This document shows positions 9,320 through 18,362 of a stretch of 64,000 bases of DNA, piece by piece. The position numbers and the translations under genes are program-made. Source of the stretch: Actinomycetota bacterium (GTDB lineage: Bacteria > Actinomycetota > Geothermincolia > Geothermincolales > RBG-13-55-18); contig JASEFK010000001.1 of the NCBI GenBank assembly GCA_030019255.1, positions 106,720 to 170,719 of the forward strand, read 5' to 3'. The number at the start of each line of letters is the position of its first letter. The first letter of the stretch is position 1. The notes beneath the pieces were generated by a model. That model saw only the letters and a list, made by a program, of their open reading frames with translations. It was not told the origin of the DNA and did not search any database.

Positions 9320-10516
9320 ATGGAAAAGGAAAGCGGGAAGCGGGGCGTGGCCATCTTGGGCTCCACTGGCTCCATAGGCACCCAGGCCCTCGAGGTGGTG
9401 GAGGCCCACCCCGAGCGCCTGCGCGTGGTGGCTCTCACCGCACACCGCAACCACCGCCTTCTGGAGGAGCAGGCGCGGCTTTTTCACCCCCTTATGGTGG
9501 GCATGGTGGACGAGGCGGCGGCGGGAGAGCTGCGGCGGCGCCTTGAGGGAACGGGCATCAGGGTGAGCGCGGGAGCGGAGTGCCTCCTGGAGGCGGCCGT
9601 CCATCCCGAGGTGGAGGTGGTCCTCAACGCGGTGGTTGGATCGGCGGGACTCCCTCCCACCCTGGCCGCCCTGGGAGCGGGAAAACGCCTGGCCCTGGCC
9701 AACAAGGAGAGCATGGTCGCCGGGGGGGAACTGGTCCTGCAGGCGCTGCGGGAAGGAGGGGAGATCGTGCCCGTGGACTCCGAGCACGGGGCGGTCTTCC
9801 ACTGCCTGCGCGGGGAGGAAATGCGGTTCGTGGAGGGCGTCGTACTCACCGCCTCGGGGGGGCCCTTCCGCGGTCGCCGGCGGGATGAGCTGGCATCGGT
9901 CACGGTGCGCGAAGCGCTCGCTCATCCCACCTGGAGCATGGGGCGCAAGATAACCGTGGACTCGGCGACCCTGATGAACAAGGGGCTGGAGGTCATCGAG
10001 GCCCACTTCCTTTTCGGGCTGCCCTATTCGAGGATCAAGGTGGTCATTCATCCCCAGAGCGTGATCCACTCGCTGGTGGAGTTCGTGGACGGCTCTTTCG
10101 CGGCCCAGTTGAGCCTCCCGGACATGCGCCTGCCCATATCCCTGGCCCTTTCCTACCCGGAGAGATGGGGTCCGCCCTTCACCAGGACGGTGCTGCCCAA
10201 ACTGGAAAAACTTACCTTCGAGGAAGTGGACCGGGAGACCTTCGCCTGCCTGGACCTGGCTTACCGGGCCGGGGAAGCGGGGGGAACGGCCCCCGCGGTT
10301 CTCAACGCGGCCAACGAGGTGGCGGTGGAGGCTTTTCTCCAGGGAAGACTTCCCTTTCTAGGCATCGAGGAGGTTATCGCGAGGGTCCTGGACAAGCACC
10401 GCCCCCACCCGGTGCGCACCCTGCAGGACGTGCAGGAGGCAGAAGGATGGGCCCGCGAGGAAGCGGAGGAAGCCGTAAGCGAGGCGGGAGGAAGAAGGAG
10501 ACCCGTAAACGAATAA
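9320..10516 (+). CDS. dxr: 1-deoxy-D-xylulose 5-phosphate reductoisomerase
   Basis: Second enzyme of the MEP isoprenoid pathway: DXP + NADPH to MEP, metal-dependent. The 398-aa protein has the NADPH site GSTGSIGTQ at residues ~12-20, ANKESMVAGG, the SEHGAVFHCL active-site region, and the conserved DSATLMNKGLEVIEAHFLF block. ATG 9320 gives the standard length and N-terminus; frames further upstream belong to the SDR remnant. The lack of a ribosome site together with TATAAT six bases upstream suggests a leaderless message. It works with ispG (11741) and ispH (47988) in the same pathway. Confidence 0.96.
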   Translation: MEKESGKRGVAILGSTGSIGTQALEVVEAHPERLRVVALTAHRNHRLLEEQARLFHPLMVGMVDEAAAGELRRRLEGTGIRVSAGAECLLEAAVHPEVEVVLNAVVGSAGLPPTLAALGAGKRLALANKESMVAGGELVLQALREGGEIVPVDSEHGAVFHCLRGEEMRFVEGVVLTASGGPFRGRRRDELASVTVREALAHPTWSMGRKITVDSATLMNKGLEVIEAHFLFGLPYSRIKVVIHPQSVIHSLVEFVDGSFAAQLSLPDMRLPISLALSYPERWGPPFTRTVLPKLEKLTFEEVDRETFACLDLAYRAGEAGGTAPAVLNAANEVAVEAFLQGRLPFLGIEEVIARVLDKHRPHPVRTLQDVQEAEGWAREEAEEAVSEAGGRRRPVNE

Positions 10517-10643
10517 AGCTCGTTCCGGTGACCACGGCAAGGCTCGAGGAGCGGGCGGCGGGCGCGGGCTCAAGGGCTTCCGTGAATTGCGGGGGGCCGG
10601 CGGGCCACGGTAAAGAGGTAGTTGGTTGGAAGGCAGGTGAACG

Positions 10644-11744
10644 GTGGTGAGCGGGGTCCTCTACGTCCTGGGAGCCCTGGGGGTGGTTTTCTTCCTGGTT
10701 CTCACCCACGAATTGGGGCATTTCCTGGCCGCCCGCGCGGTGGGCGTGAGGGCCACGGAGTTTTTCGTCGGTTTCGGCCCCCGCATCTGGAGCACCCGGA
10801 AGGGAGGCACGGAATACGGGATAAAGTGGATCCTGGTGGGCGGCTACGTGAAGATACTGGGGATGAATCCGGAGGAGGAGGTGAGTCCCGAGGACTGGCC
10901 CCATTCCTACAAGGGGGTGTCCCGGTGGCGGCGCTTCTGGATCATCATCTCCGGCTCCCTGGCCCACGTGTTCCTGGCCCTGCTGATCGCCTTCCTGGTC
11001 ATCTGGCTCATGGGGATCCCGGTGCTCACCAGCACCATCGGGTCCGTAGGGGAGTACATAGAGGAGACCGGGGAGGAGACCCCCGCCCACCGGGCGGGCC
11101 TGGAGCCCGGGGACACCATCGTTTCCATGGGAGGTCGGGAAACGCGCGACTGGGAGGAGGTGCGCGATTTCATCGCCGCCCATCCCGGGCAGGAGGTGGA
11201 GGTGGTCGTCCTGCGGGAGGGGCAGCCCCTCACCCTTACCGTCAGGCTGGCCGAGCTGCCCGGGGGGCGGGGATTTCTGGGCATAAGCCCCTCAGTCGGC
11301 GAAAGGCATTATTCCTTCGCCGCCTCCCTGGGCGAGACCGGGAGGTGGCTCCTCACCTACTCGGGTGGCGTCTTCTACAGCATCTACCGGGTTTTCAACC
11401 TCTCCACCTTCAAGCAGTTACTGGGTATCTCCAGGCCCACCGAGGACCGGCCCATGACCGTGGTGGGCATCACCAGGGTGGCCGGGGAACTGGCCGGCGA
11501 GGGGATGTATTACTTCTTCAACTTCATCGCCTTCATCCTGCTATTCCTGGCCTACATCAACCTCCTGCCCCTGCCACCCCTGGACGGAGGACACATCCTG
11601 ATCCTCCTGGTGGAAAAAATTACCGGCAAGGAAGTGGACCTGCGGAAGCTCTACCCCGTGGCCGCCGCGGTGCTGGCCTTTTTCGCCGTCCTCTTCCTGC
11701 TCACCCTGCGCCTGGACATCACCAACCCCATTTCCCTGCCATGA
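10644..11744 (+). CDS. rseP: RseP-type site-2 membrane zinc metalloprotease (RIP)
   Basis: Intramembrane protease of the site-2 family, which cuts membrane-bound anti-sigma factors or remnant signal peptides. The 366-aa protein has the zinc motif THELGH at residues 21-26 in the first membrane helix, a central PDZ domain (AHRAGLEPGDTIVSMGG onward, ~140-225), and the second active-site motif NLLPLPPLDGGH in a later helix. The start GTG 10644 follows a weak AGGTGA site; the adjacent GTG 10647 is an alternative. Its stop overlaps the ispG start as ATGA. The order dxr-rseP-ispG is typical of actinobacteria and firmicutes. The substrate is not evident here. Confidence 0.93.
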   Translation: MVSGVLYVLGALGVVFFLVLTHELGHFLAARAVGVRATEFFVGFGPRIWSTRKGGTEYGIKWILVGGYVKILGMNPEEEVSPEDWPHSYKGVSRWRRFWIIISGSLAHVFLALLIAFLVIWLMGIPVLTSTIGSVGEYIEETGEETPAHRAGLEPGDTIVSMGGRETRDWEEVRDFIAAHPGQEVEVVVLREGQPLTLTVRLAELPGGRGFLGISPSVGERHYSFAASLGETGRWLLTYSGGVFYSIYRVFNLSTFKQLLGISRPTEDRPMTVVGITRVAGELAGEGMYYFFNFIAFILLFLAYINLLPLPPLDGGHILILLVEKITGKEVDLRKLYPVAAAVLAFFAVLFLLTLRLDITNPISLP

Positions 11745-12898
11745 GCGTGCGCAAACTGACCCGGCGCGTGATGATCGGGGACGTCCCGGTGGGAGGAGGG
11801 GCCCCGGTCACCGTGCAGTCCATGACCAATACCCCAACGGAGGACGCCGAGGCCACCCTGGGGCAGATTTTCCGGCTGCACGAGGCGGGTTGCCAGATCG
11901 TCCGCGTGGCCGTGCCCGCCCTCAAGGGGGAAAGGAGGGACCTCCTCCGGGAGTCCCTGCGGATGATAACGGAGCGATCCCCCATCCCGGTGATTGCCGA
12001 TGTCCACTTCGACCACCGCCTGGCCCTTCTGGCCCTCGAGGCGGGAGTGCACGGGCTGCGCATCAATCCCGGGAACATCGGAGGCGAGGAGAAGGTCCGG
12101 GAGGTGGCCCGGGCAGCGGGAAGAAAGGGGGTTCCCATCCGGGTGGGGGTGAACGCCGGCTCCCTGCCCCGCGACATCCTGGCCCGGCACGGGCACCCTA
12201 CGCCCGAGGCGCTGGTGGAAAGCGCCCTGAGGGAGATTGCGGTCCTGGAAAGGCACGGGTTTTATGATATAAAAGTGTCCGTGAAAGCCTCCTCGGTCCC
12301 GCTGACCATCGCGGCCTACCGCATGCTCTCAAAGGCGGTGGACTACCCGCTGCACCTGGGGGTGAGCGAGGCGGGTCCCCCGTGGTCGGGCACCATACGC
12401 TCGGCGGTGGGAATCGGTGCCCTCCTGGCGGAGGGTATCGGGGATACTATCCGGGTCTCCCTGGCCGGCGACCCGGTGGAGGAGGTGAGGGTGGGCCTGG
12501 CCATCCTCAAGGCCCTGGAGCTGTCCCGTCGCGGCCCGGACATCGTGGCCTGCCCCACCTGCGCCAGGTGCCGCATCGACGTGGCCGGAATCGCGGGAGA
12601 GCTGGAGAGGAGGCTCCAGGACATGCGCGCCTCCCTGCGCATCGCGGTAATGGGCTGCTCGGTCAACGGGCCGGGGGAGGCCCGGGAGGCAGACCTGGGC
12701 ATCGCCGGCGGTCGTGACAGGGGGCTTCTCTTTCGAAAGGGAGAGCCGGTGGGGTGGTATCCCAAGGAGGAGCTCCTGGAAGTCCTGCTGCAGGAAGCCC
12801 GGAGAATGGAAAGGGAAATGGAGAAGGAAACGCGCCGCGTTTCCTTGGAGGACGGGCAGGAAGGAAAAGACGAGGAACCAGGCGAGGACAGGGCATGA
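11741..12898 (+). CDS. ispG: 4-hydroxy-3-methylbut-2-enyl diphosphate synthase (IspG/GcpE)
   Basis: Iron-sulfur enzyme converting MEcPP to HMBPP in the MEP pathway. The 385-aa protein begins with a TIM-barrel (VTVQSMTNTPT, then ADVHFDHRLAL, GLRINPGNIG) and ends in the [4Fe-4S] domain with ACPTCARC and MGCSVNGPGEA supplying the cluster cysteines. ATG 11741 overlaps the rseP stop by four bases, implying translational coupling. A charged tail of ~35 residues rich in Glu, Arg and Lys follows the conserved end and is poorly conserved in the family. The stop overlaps the proS start, again as ATGA. Confidence 0.96.
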   Translation: MSVRKLTRRVMIGDVPVGGGAPVTVQSMTNTPTEDAEATLGQIFRLHEAGCQIVRVAVPALKGERRDLLRESLRMITERSPIPVIADVHFDHRLALLALEAGVHGLRINPGNIGGEEKVREVARAAGRKGVPIRVGVNAGSLPRDILARHGHPTPEALVESALREIAVLERHGFYDIKVSVKASSVPLTIAAYRMLSKAVDYPLHLGVSEAGPPWSGTIRSAVGIGALLAEGIGDTIRVSLAGDPVEEVRVGLAILKALELSRRGPDIVACPTCARCRIDVAGIAGELERRLQDMRASLRIAVMGCSVNGPGEAREADLGIAGGRDRGLLFRKGEPVGWYPKEELLEVLLQEARRMEREMEKETRRVSLEDGQEGKDEEPGEDRA

Positions 12899-14625
12899 GA
12901 CAGTCACGTACCTTCATCCCTACCCTTCGGGAAAGCCCGGCGGACGCGGAGATAGCCAGCCACCGGCTGCTGGTGCGGGCGGGTTACCTGCGCAAGGTGG
13001 CCTCTGGTATCTACGAGTTTCTACCTCTGGGAGCCAGGGTGGTACAGCGCATCAGCCGGATCATCCGGGAGGAGATGAACGCCGCCGGCGCCCAGGAGGT
13101 GATCCTGCCCATCATGCAGCCCCGCGAGCTCTGGGAGGAGAGCGGGAGGTGGGCCAAGTATGGTCCGGAGATGATGCGTCTCAAGGACCGTGCCGGGCGA
13201 GATTTCGGCCTGGGGCCCACCCACGAGGAGGTGATCACCGACCTGGTGCGCTCCAACGTCTCCTCTTGGCGGGACCTCCCCCTCAACCTCTACCAGATAG
13301 GGACCAAGTTCCGGGACGAGGTGCGGCCGCGGTTCGGCCTGCTGCGGGCCAGGGAATTCCTCATGAAGGACGCTTACAGCTTCGATCGCGACGAGGAGGG
13401 TATGCGTATTTCCTATCGCACCATGTACGAGGCCTATGGGCGCATCTTCACCCGCTGTGGATGTACCTGGAGGGCAGTGGAGGCGGCCACCGGGCTCATA
13501 GGGGGCGACGTCTCCCACGAGTTCATGGTCCCCGCCGAGGTGGGGGAGGACCACATCGTCCTCTGCGATTCCTGTTCCTACTCCGCCAACGTGGAGCTGG
13601 CCAGCTACCGGAGGACCAAGCCCCCGGAGGGGGACGGGAAGCCGATGGAAAGAGTTTCCACCCCCGGACGGCGCACCATAGAGGAGGTCAGCGGCTACCT
13701 GGGGCTGGAGCCGCGGCGCATGATAAAGTGCCTCATGTACCTGGTGGAGGGCAGGCCCGTGGCCGTGCTGGTCCCGGGGGACAGGGAGGCCAACGAGGTC
13801 AAGCTGGCCCGGGTGCTGGGCACCGACGAATTTCGCCTCTTCAACGAGGCGGACTGGAGGGGGCATCCGGGTTACCTTCAGGGCTTCGTGGGGCCCGTGG
13901 GACTGGATGCGGCGGAGGTGATCGCCGACGAGTCCCTGCGGGGAGCGGGAGGCCTGGCCTGCGGGGCCAACGAGGCGGATTATCACCTGGTAAACGTGGA
14001 GGAGGGACGCGATTTCCGGGCCGACCGCTTCGCCGACGTGACCTCGGCGCGGACGGGCGACCCCTGCCCCCGCTGCGGGGAGCCCATGCGGGTGGAGGCG
14101 GGCATAGAGGTGGGACAGGTCTTCCAGCTGGGCCTCAAGTACTCGGAGGCCATGCGCTGCTATTACCACGACGAGAAAGGGGAGGCCCGGCCCATGTACA
14201 TGGGCTGCTACGGTATCGGGGTCACCCGCCTCATGGCCGCGGTGGTGGAGCAGCACCACGACGAGCGGGGGATAATCTGGCCCCTCTCCGTGGCACCCGC
14301 CTTCCTGCACATCCTGGCCTTGGACTACCAGCGGGAGGGGAGGAGGAAAGCCGCCGAGGACCTCTACCGCGATTGCTTGAGGAGGGGCTGGGATGTCCTG
14401 CTTGACGACCGCGAGGAGAGCGCCGGCGTTAAATTCGCCGACGCCGACCTCTTGGGCATCCCCTTCCGGGCGGTGATCGGCAGGGGATACGACGAGGACG
14501 GGACCCTGGAGCTTCAGGAGAGGGCCACCGGCCAGCGGGCGCGGTTGAGTCCGGAGGACCTGTTCCGCCGCCTGGAGGAGGCACGGGAGAGCTTCCGGGA
14601 CCTCGCCGAGCGTGGGGACCTTTAG
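12895..14625 (+). CDS. proS: Prolyl-tRNA synthetase
   Basis: Class II synthetase charging tRNA-Pro. The 576-aa length and architecture are those of the bacterial-type enzyme with an editing (INS/YbaK-like) insertion between motifs 2 and 3. Visible blocks are FLPLGARVVQRI, GPTHEEVITDLVR, the motif-2 region FRDEVRPRFGLLRAREFLMKDAYSF (shown in part), MYMGCYGIGVTR (motif 3), and the C-terminal anticodon-binding domain from ~470. ATG 12895 overlaps ispG by four bases. No T-box leader is possible in this arrangement. Confidence 0.96.
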   Translation: MRQSRTFIPTLRESPADAEIASHRLLVRAGYLRKVASGIYEFLPLGARVVQRISRIIREEMNAAGAQEVILPIMQPRELWEESGRWAKYGPEMMRLKDRAGRDFGLGPTHEEVITDLVRSNVSSWRDLPLNLYQIGTKFRDEVRPRFGLLRAREFLMKDAYSFDRDEEGMRISYRTMYEAYGRIFTRCGCTWRAVEAATGLIGGDVSHEFMVPAEVGEDHIVLCDSCSYSANVELASYRRTKPPEGDGKPMERVSTPGRRTIEEVSGYLGLEPRRMIKCLMYLVEGRPVAVLVPGDREANEVKLARVLGTDEFRLFNEADWRGHPGYLQGFVGPVGLDAAEVIADESLRGAGGLACGANEADYHLVNVEEGRDFRADRFADVTSARTGDPCPRCGEPMRVEAGIEVGQVFQLGLKYSEAMRCYYHDEKGEARPMYMGCYGIGVTRLMAAVVEQHHDERGIIWPLSVAPAFLHILALDYQREGRRKAAEDLYRDCLRRGWDVLLDDREESAGVKFADADLLGIPFRAVIGRGYDEDGTLELQERATGQRARLSPEDLFRRLEEARESFRDLAERGDL

Positions 14626-14676
14626 GCCCGGGGATGGCGTCCCTGCTTCGCGGGAGAAGAGGACGGAGAGGTGGTC

Positions 14677-15018
14677 ATGGAAAGGTTCGTGGTACACGAG
14701 GACGGGCTGGAGTGGGTGCCCGCCGATTTCCCCCGCGCCCAGATGAAGGTCCTGTACATGGATCCCCGGGGCGGGGGACAGATACTGCTGGTCCGCTTCG
14801 AACCCCACTGCGAGATGCCCCAGCACGCCCACGCCGCCTCCGACGAGGCGGCCTACGTGCTGGAAGGCGAGCTGCGGCAACCGCTTCCGGAGGGCGGGGA
14901 GGAGACATTCCGCAAGGGACATTTCGTCTTCCTGCCGGCCGGAATGAGACACGGCCCTTTCCTTGCCGGGGAGGAGGGCTGCACCATCATCAGCGTCTTC
15001 TACGGACCCCTGCGTTGA
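14677..15018 (+). CDS. Small cupin-domain protein
   Basis: Single-domain beta-barrel cupin of 113 aa. The metal-binding histidines appear in MPQHAHAASDEAAYVLEGEL (cupin motif 1 with HxH and Glu) and LPAGMRHGPF (motif 2). No substrate can be assigned; such proteins range from isomerases to sensors. ATG 14677 has GAGAGGTG just upstream; GTG 14671 is an in-frame alternative. It lies between proS and the phospholipid cluster with gaps of ~50 and ~100 bases, so co-transcription is possible but not certain. Confidence 0.8.
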   Translation: MERFVVHEDGLEWVPADFPRAQMKVLYMDPRGGGQILLVRFEPHCEMPQHAHAASDEAAYVLEGELRQPLPEGGEETFRKGHFVFLPAGMRHGPFLAGEEGCTIISVFYGPLR

Positions 15019-15124
15019 CCGGCGGATGAGCGGCCCGGAGCTGGTGGCGGTTTGCGGGCGATATTCGCGAAGTCGGCTCGTCTCCTTACCGTTCGGGCAG
15101 GACGGAGTGAACGAGGAGGAAGGA

Positions 15125-15772
15125 ATGGGCAGATCCTGGAGCGTGGATGCCGGGTTGAGAAGATTTTCCAGCGCCGTCTTCCATCCCCTGGGATGGATAC
15201 TGGGGCACCTCCTCAGCCCCAACCTTCTCACCACCTTTTCGGTGCTCACCTCGGCGGCGGTTGGTTATTTCTTCGCCCGGGGACGCTTTTTCCTGGGGGC
15301 CTGGCTGATGTTTTTAGCCGGCCTCTTCGACATCTGGGACGGGCAGGTGGCCAAGCTGACCGGGCGAGTCACCACCTTCGGATCCTTCTACGATTCCACC
15401 GCCGACCGGGTGGCCGATTTCCTGTACTCGCTGGGAGCCCTGTACTACTTCACCGTAGAGCGCATCTTCGACGTGGCCTTCATGGTGGTCGGCTACATGG
15501 TCCTTTCCTCCCTGATCAGCTACGTGAAAGCCAGGGCGGAGGGCCTGGGCATATCCTGCGGGGTGGGACTTCTGGCCAGGCCGCTGCGCATGGTGCTGTT
15601 CGGCATTCCCCTCTTCGTCTACGGGTTCACCGGAAACCTGTGGACCTTCCGGGGTTCCCTGTACCTGGTCCTGGCCCTGGGCCTGGAAACCCTGGTGCAC
15701 CGCGTGGTGGTCGTCTACCGGGGGGCCCGGGAAAAGGACAAGGAAAATCCGCCGTCCACCGGGCGGGCATGA
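15125..15772 (+). CDS. pgsA: CDP-alcohol phosphatidyltransferase, probably phosphatidylinositol-phosphate synthase
   Basis: Membrane enzyme (215 aa, about six helices) that transfers a phosphatidyl group from CDP-diacylglycerol to an alcohol. The family signature is present: D69xxD72G, then AK in place of AR, G, D90 and D94. The neighbours, an LpxL/PatA-like acyltransferase and a PimA-like mannosyltransferase, reproduce the mycobacterial pgsA1-patA-pimA order, so inositol-1-phosphate is the most likely acceptor. ATG 15125 follows GAGGAGGAAGG; GTG 15107 would add six residues. Glycerol-phosphate as acceptor cannot be excluded on sequence alone. Confidence 0.85.
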   Translation: MGRSWSVDAGLRRFSSAVFHPLGWILGHLLSPNLLTTFSVLTSAAVGYFFARGRFFLGAWLMFLAGLFDIWDGQVAKLTGRVTTFGSFYDSTADRVADFLYSLGALYYFTVERIFDVAFMVVGYMVLSSLISYVKARAEGLGISCGVGLLARPLRMVLFGIPLFVYGFTGNLWTFRGSLYLVLALGLETLVHRVVVVYRGAREKDKENPPSTGRA

Positions 15773-15975
15773 TCGCCCCGGGCCCGCGGACAATGAAACT
15801 CGAAACCGGCGCGGGGTTCGTCGATGTCGAAGTACGGGAGCGGCCGGAAAGGAAGCCGGGTGCCGCGCGGGGGAGGAGGCGGAAGGAAGGAAATGGAAGG
15901 GGTGGGTTCGGACGGCGGCCGCGCGGCGCAGGAATGTCTGGAAAATGGATGGATGATCCGGGGAGGGAAAGGTTC

Positions 15976-16944
15976 ATGTTACGGTTCCGGGAGCTGGCGG
16001 AGCAGGGGTTGAGAAGGGCGCGCGAGGAGGCGCCGGGATACGTCAAGTACTTCCTTTTCCGGGGCGCCTGTTACCTGGTGGGCGCGGTCCCGGCGAGGGT
16101 CTCCCATGCCGTGGCCCTCAGCGTGGGAGAGGTCACCTACCGGCTGTCCAGGCGCAAGCGGGAGGTGGTATATGAGAACATGCGGCGGGTGAGGCCGGAG
16201 GCAGGGCCGGAGGAGTGGCGTCGCCTGGCGCGGGGCTGTTTCCGGGAGTACGCACGCTACTGGGTGGATTTCCTCCGCTGCTACCATCTCACCTTTCCGG
16301 AAATATTTTACGAGCTGGTGGTCCCCCACGGAGTGGAGTGGTTCACCCGCTGCCTTTCCCGGGGGCGGGGCGCCGTTTTGGCCCTGCCCCACTACGGGAG
16401 CTGGGACATGATTGGCGGCTGGGTGGGACACCAGTTTCCCTTCTGGGCGGTGGCCGAGCGCCTCAAGCCCCGGCCCATGTACGAGTTCCATACCGAGCTG
16501 CGCAGGAGGATGGGCATCCGGATCATCCCCCTGGGGGAGAACACGGTGGAGAAGGTAATCGAGGTGCTGATGCGGAACGAGATGGTGGCCCTCCTCTCGG
16601 ACCGGGTGATAGCTGGGGCCGGGGTGGAGGTAGAGTTCTTCGGGGAGAAGGTCCTCATGCCCGTGGGTCCCGCCCTCTTGGCGGTGAAGCTGGGCACGCC
16701 GGTCATCCCCTGCCAGATAATCCTCCAGGACGGCAAGTACCACGGTTACGTGGGTCCTCCCCTGGACGTGGAGATCACCGGGGACACCCGCCGCGACGTC
16801 CAGGTGAACACCCAGAAGCTGGCCCGGGTCTTCGAGGATTTCATCCGCCGGGACCCCACCCAGTGGCACATGTTCCAGCCCATCTTCGGGAAGGGCGGAT
16901 CCGGCGTCCAGGCTGGAGGGGGAGAAGGGAAAGGCGACAATTGA
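15976..16944 (+). CDS. LpxL/PatA-family lysophospholipid acyltransferase
   Basis: Inner-face membrane acyltransferase of the LPLAT/HtrB family (322 aa). The catalytic HX4D motif is seen as H139-YGSW-D144, followed by the expected WDMIGG and AERLKPRPMYEFH blocks. In mycobacteria the equivalent gene (patA) acylates the mannose of PIM1 and lies between pgsA1 and pimA, exactly as here. The start is uncertain: ATG 15976 follows GGGAGGG and fits the family N-terminus, ATG 15934 adds 14 residues, and ATG 15769 overlaps the pgsA stop as ATGA but adds a 69-residue Arg/Gly-rich stretch unlike the family. Confidence 0.85.
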   Translation: MLRFRELAEQGLRRAREEAPGYVKYFLFRGACYLVGAVPARVSHAVALSVGEVTYRLSRRKREVVYENMRRVRPEAGPEEWRRLARGCFREYARYWVDFLRCYHLTFPEIFYELVVPHGVEWFTRCLSRGRGAVLALPHYGSWDMIGGWVGHQFPFWAVAERLKPRPMYEFHTELRRRMGIRIIPLGENTVEKVIEVLMRNEMVALLSDRVIAGAGVEVEFFGEKVLMPVGPALLAVKLGTPVIPCQIILQDGKYHGYVGPPLDVEITGDTRRDVQVNTQKLARVFEDFIRRDPTQWHMFQPIFGKGGSGVQAGGGEGKGDN

Positions 16945-17100
16945 TCGCCTCTTACGGCAGGCGGGAGAATGGGCGGAGGCGGTGATTACGACCCCGCTGC
17001 GGGCTCTCGGGAAGCAGAAGTTTCCGGCGGAGGATTGGGATTGTAAGTAAAGGGCTCACCGGGAAATACCCGGTAGAGGGGAGGAAAGAACGACGGAGCC

Positions 17101-18345
17101 ATGAACATCGGCCTGGTTTCGCCGTATTCCTGGGACGTTCCGGGCGGGGTCAACCGCCACGTGGAACGGTTGGCTGCCTATCTCAGGGAGAGGGGACACC
17201 GGGTGACGATCATCGCCCCCGGGGGTGAAGCGGGGGAAGGATTCTATTCCGCCGGGCGTACCGTCCCCGTCCCCGCCAACCGCTCGGTGGCCAACATCTG
17301 TTTCGGTCCCGGGGCGGCGGCCCGGGTGAGGCGTTTCCTGGCCGCCTCGAGGTTCGACGTCCTGCACCTGCACGAGCCCCTCATTCCCAGCGTGTCCATG
17401 CTGGCCCTCCTGTACTCCCGGGCGGCCAACGTGGGGACCTTCCACGCCGCCCGGGAAGGCGGGAGCCTGGGCTACCTTCTGGCCCGCCCCGTTCTCGAGC
17501 CCCTGGTGAGGCGGTTGCATCTGCGCGCGGCGGTGAGTCCGGCGGCCGTGGAGCTGGTCTCCCGTTACTTCCCTGGCGAGTACCGCCTCCTGCCCAACGG
17601 GGTGGACACGCAACGCTTCAATCCGCGGGGTGGGAACCTTTTCCATGAGATAATCGGGCCCCACGGGACGTCGAAAAGGCTGGGAGAATGTGTCGGGGGC
17701 GGATGGGGTGCCGGTGAGGACGCAGAAACGGTTCACTGGGAGGGGGCGCGCGGGTCCCCGTCTCCGGCGGAAGGGGGGCTGAAGCGGAGGATTTCCGGTC
17801 TGGACCCCGCGGCCTTCCACCTCCTCTTCGTGGGGCGGAAGGAACCGCGGAAGGGCTTGCACGTCCTCCTGAGGGCCCTCCCGCGGGTAAGGAGGGAGCA
17901 TCCCGAGGTGCGGCTCCTGGTGGTGGGAACCGACGGGGGGAGACGCGGGGAGGAAGGGGTAACCTGGCTGGGTCGGCTTCCGGACGAGCTCCTTCCCGCC
18001 GCCTACCGCACGGCGCAGGTAATGGTCGTCCCTTCCCTGGGCCGGGAGAGCTTCGGCATCATCCTCCTGGAGGCCATGGCCTGCGGGGTCCCCGTGGTGG
18101 CCTCGGATATACCGGGTTACCGCTCCGTGGTGGAGGACGGGGTACAGGGCCTGCTGGTGCCCCCCGGCGACCCGGAGGCGCTGGCATCGGCCATCCTTGC
18201 CCTGGTGGAGGACGCGCACCTGAGGAGGAGGCTGGCGGAGGCGGGCAGGGAACGAGCGGAGGAATATTCCTGGGAGAGGCTGGTAGCCAAGGTGGAGGAG
18301 GCCTACCGGGAAGCCCTGGAGACCAAGGCCCTCCGTGAGGGCTGA
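17101..18345 (+). CDS. pimA: PimA-like GT4 phosphatidylinositol alpha-mannosyltransferase
   Basis: GT-B retaining glycosyltransferase of family 4, 414 aa. The N-terminal acceptor domain resembles mycobacterial PimA closely: SPYSWDVPGGVNRHVERLA, FDVLHLHEPLIPSVSMLAL, and GTFHA. The donor-binding domain has FVGRKEPRKGLHVLL and the ESFGIILLEAMACGVPVVAS motif with its catalytic Glu pair. The expected reaction is GDP-mannose + phosphatidylinositol to PIM1. An insertion of roughly 45-60 residues (about 176-236, bases 17626-17808) with low-complexity Gly/Glu/Arg content interrupts the linker between the two domains. The start ATG has a GACGGAG site. The pgsA-acyltransferase-pimA context strengthens the call. 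Confidence 0.85.
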   Translation: MNIGLVSPYSWDVPGGVNRHVERLAAYLRERGHRVTIIAPGGEAGEGFYSAGRTVPVPANRSVANICFGPGAAARVRRFLAASRFDVLHLHEPLIPSVSMLALLYSRAANVGTFHAAREGGSLGYLLARPVLEPLVRRLHLRAAVSPAAVELVSRYFPGEYRLLPNGVDTQRFNPRGGNLFHEIIGPHGTSKRLGECVGGGWGAGEDAETVHWEGARGSPSPAEGGLKRRISGLDPAAFHLLFVGRKEPRKGLHVLLRALPRVRREHPEVRLLVVGTDGGRRGEEGVTWLGRLPDELLPAAYRTAQVMVVPSLGRESFGIILLEAMACGVPVVASDIPGYRSVVEDGVQGLLVPPGDPEALASAILALVEDAHLRRRLAEAGRERAEEYSWERLVAKVEEAYREALETKALREG

Positions 18346-18362
18346 AGCGGGAAGGAAGGGAC

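Noticed and set aside
10622..11740. Upstream extension of the ispG frame (about 370 codons)
   Set aside because: Overlaps rseP in another frame and has no homology; ispG has a proper ATGA start at 11741.
13021..15249. 742-codon open frame on the minus strand
   Set aside because: Antisense to proS and its neighbours; it has no recognisable motif. GC-rich coding DNA gives long shadow frames.
15769..15975. Longer start for the acyltransferase at ATG 15769
   Set aside because: It overlaps the pgsA stop as ATGA, but the extra 69 residues are Arg/Gly-rich and unlike the family; kept only as an alternative.
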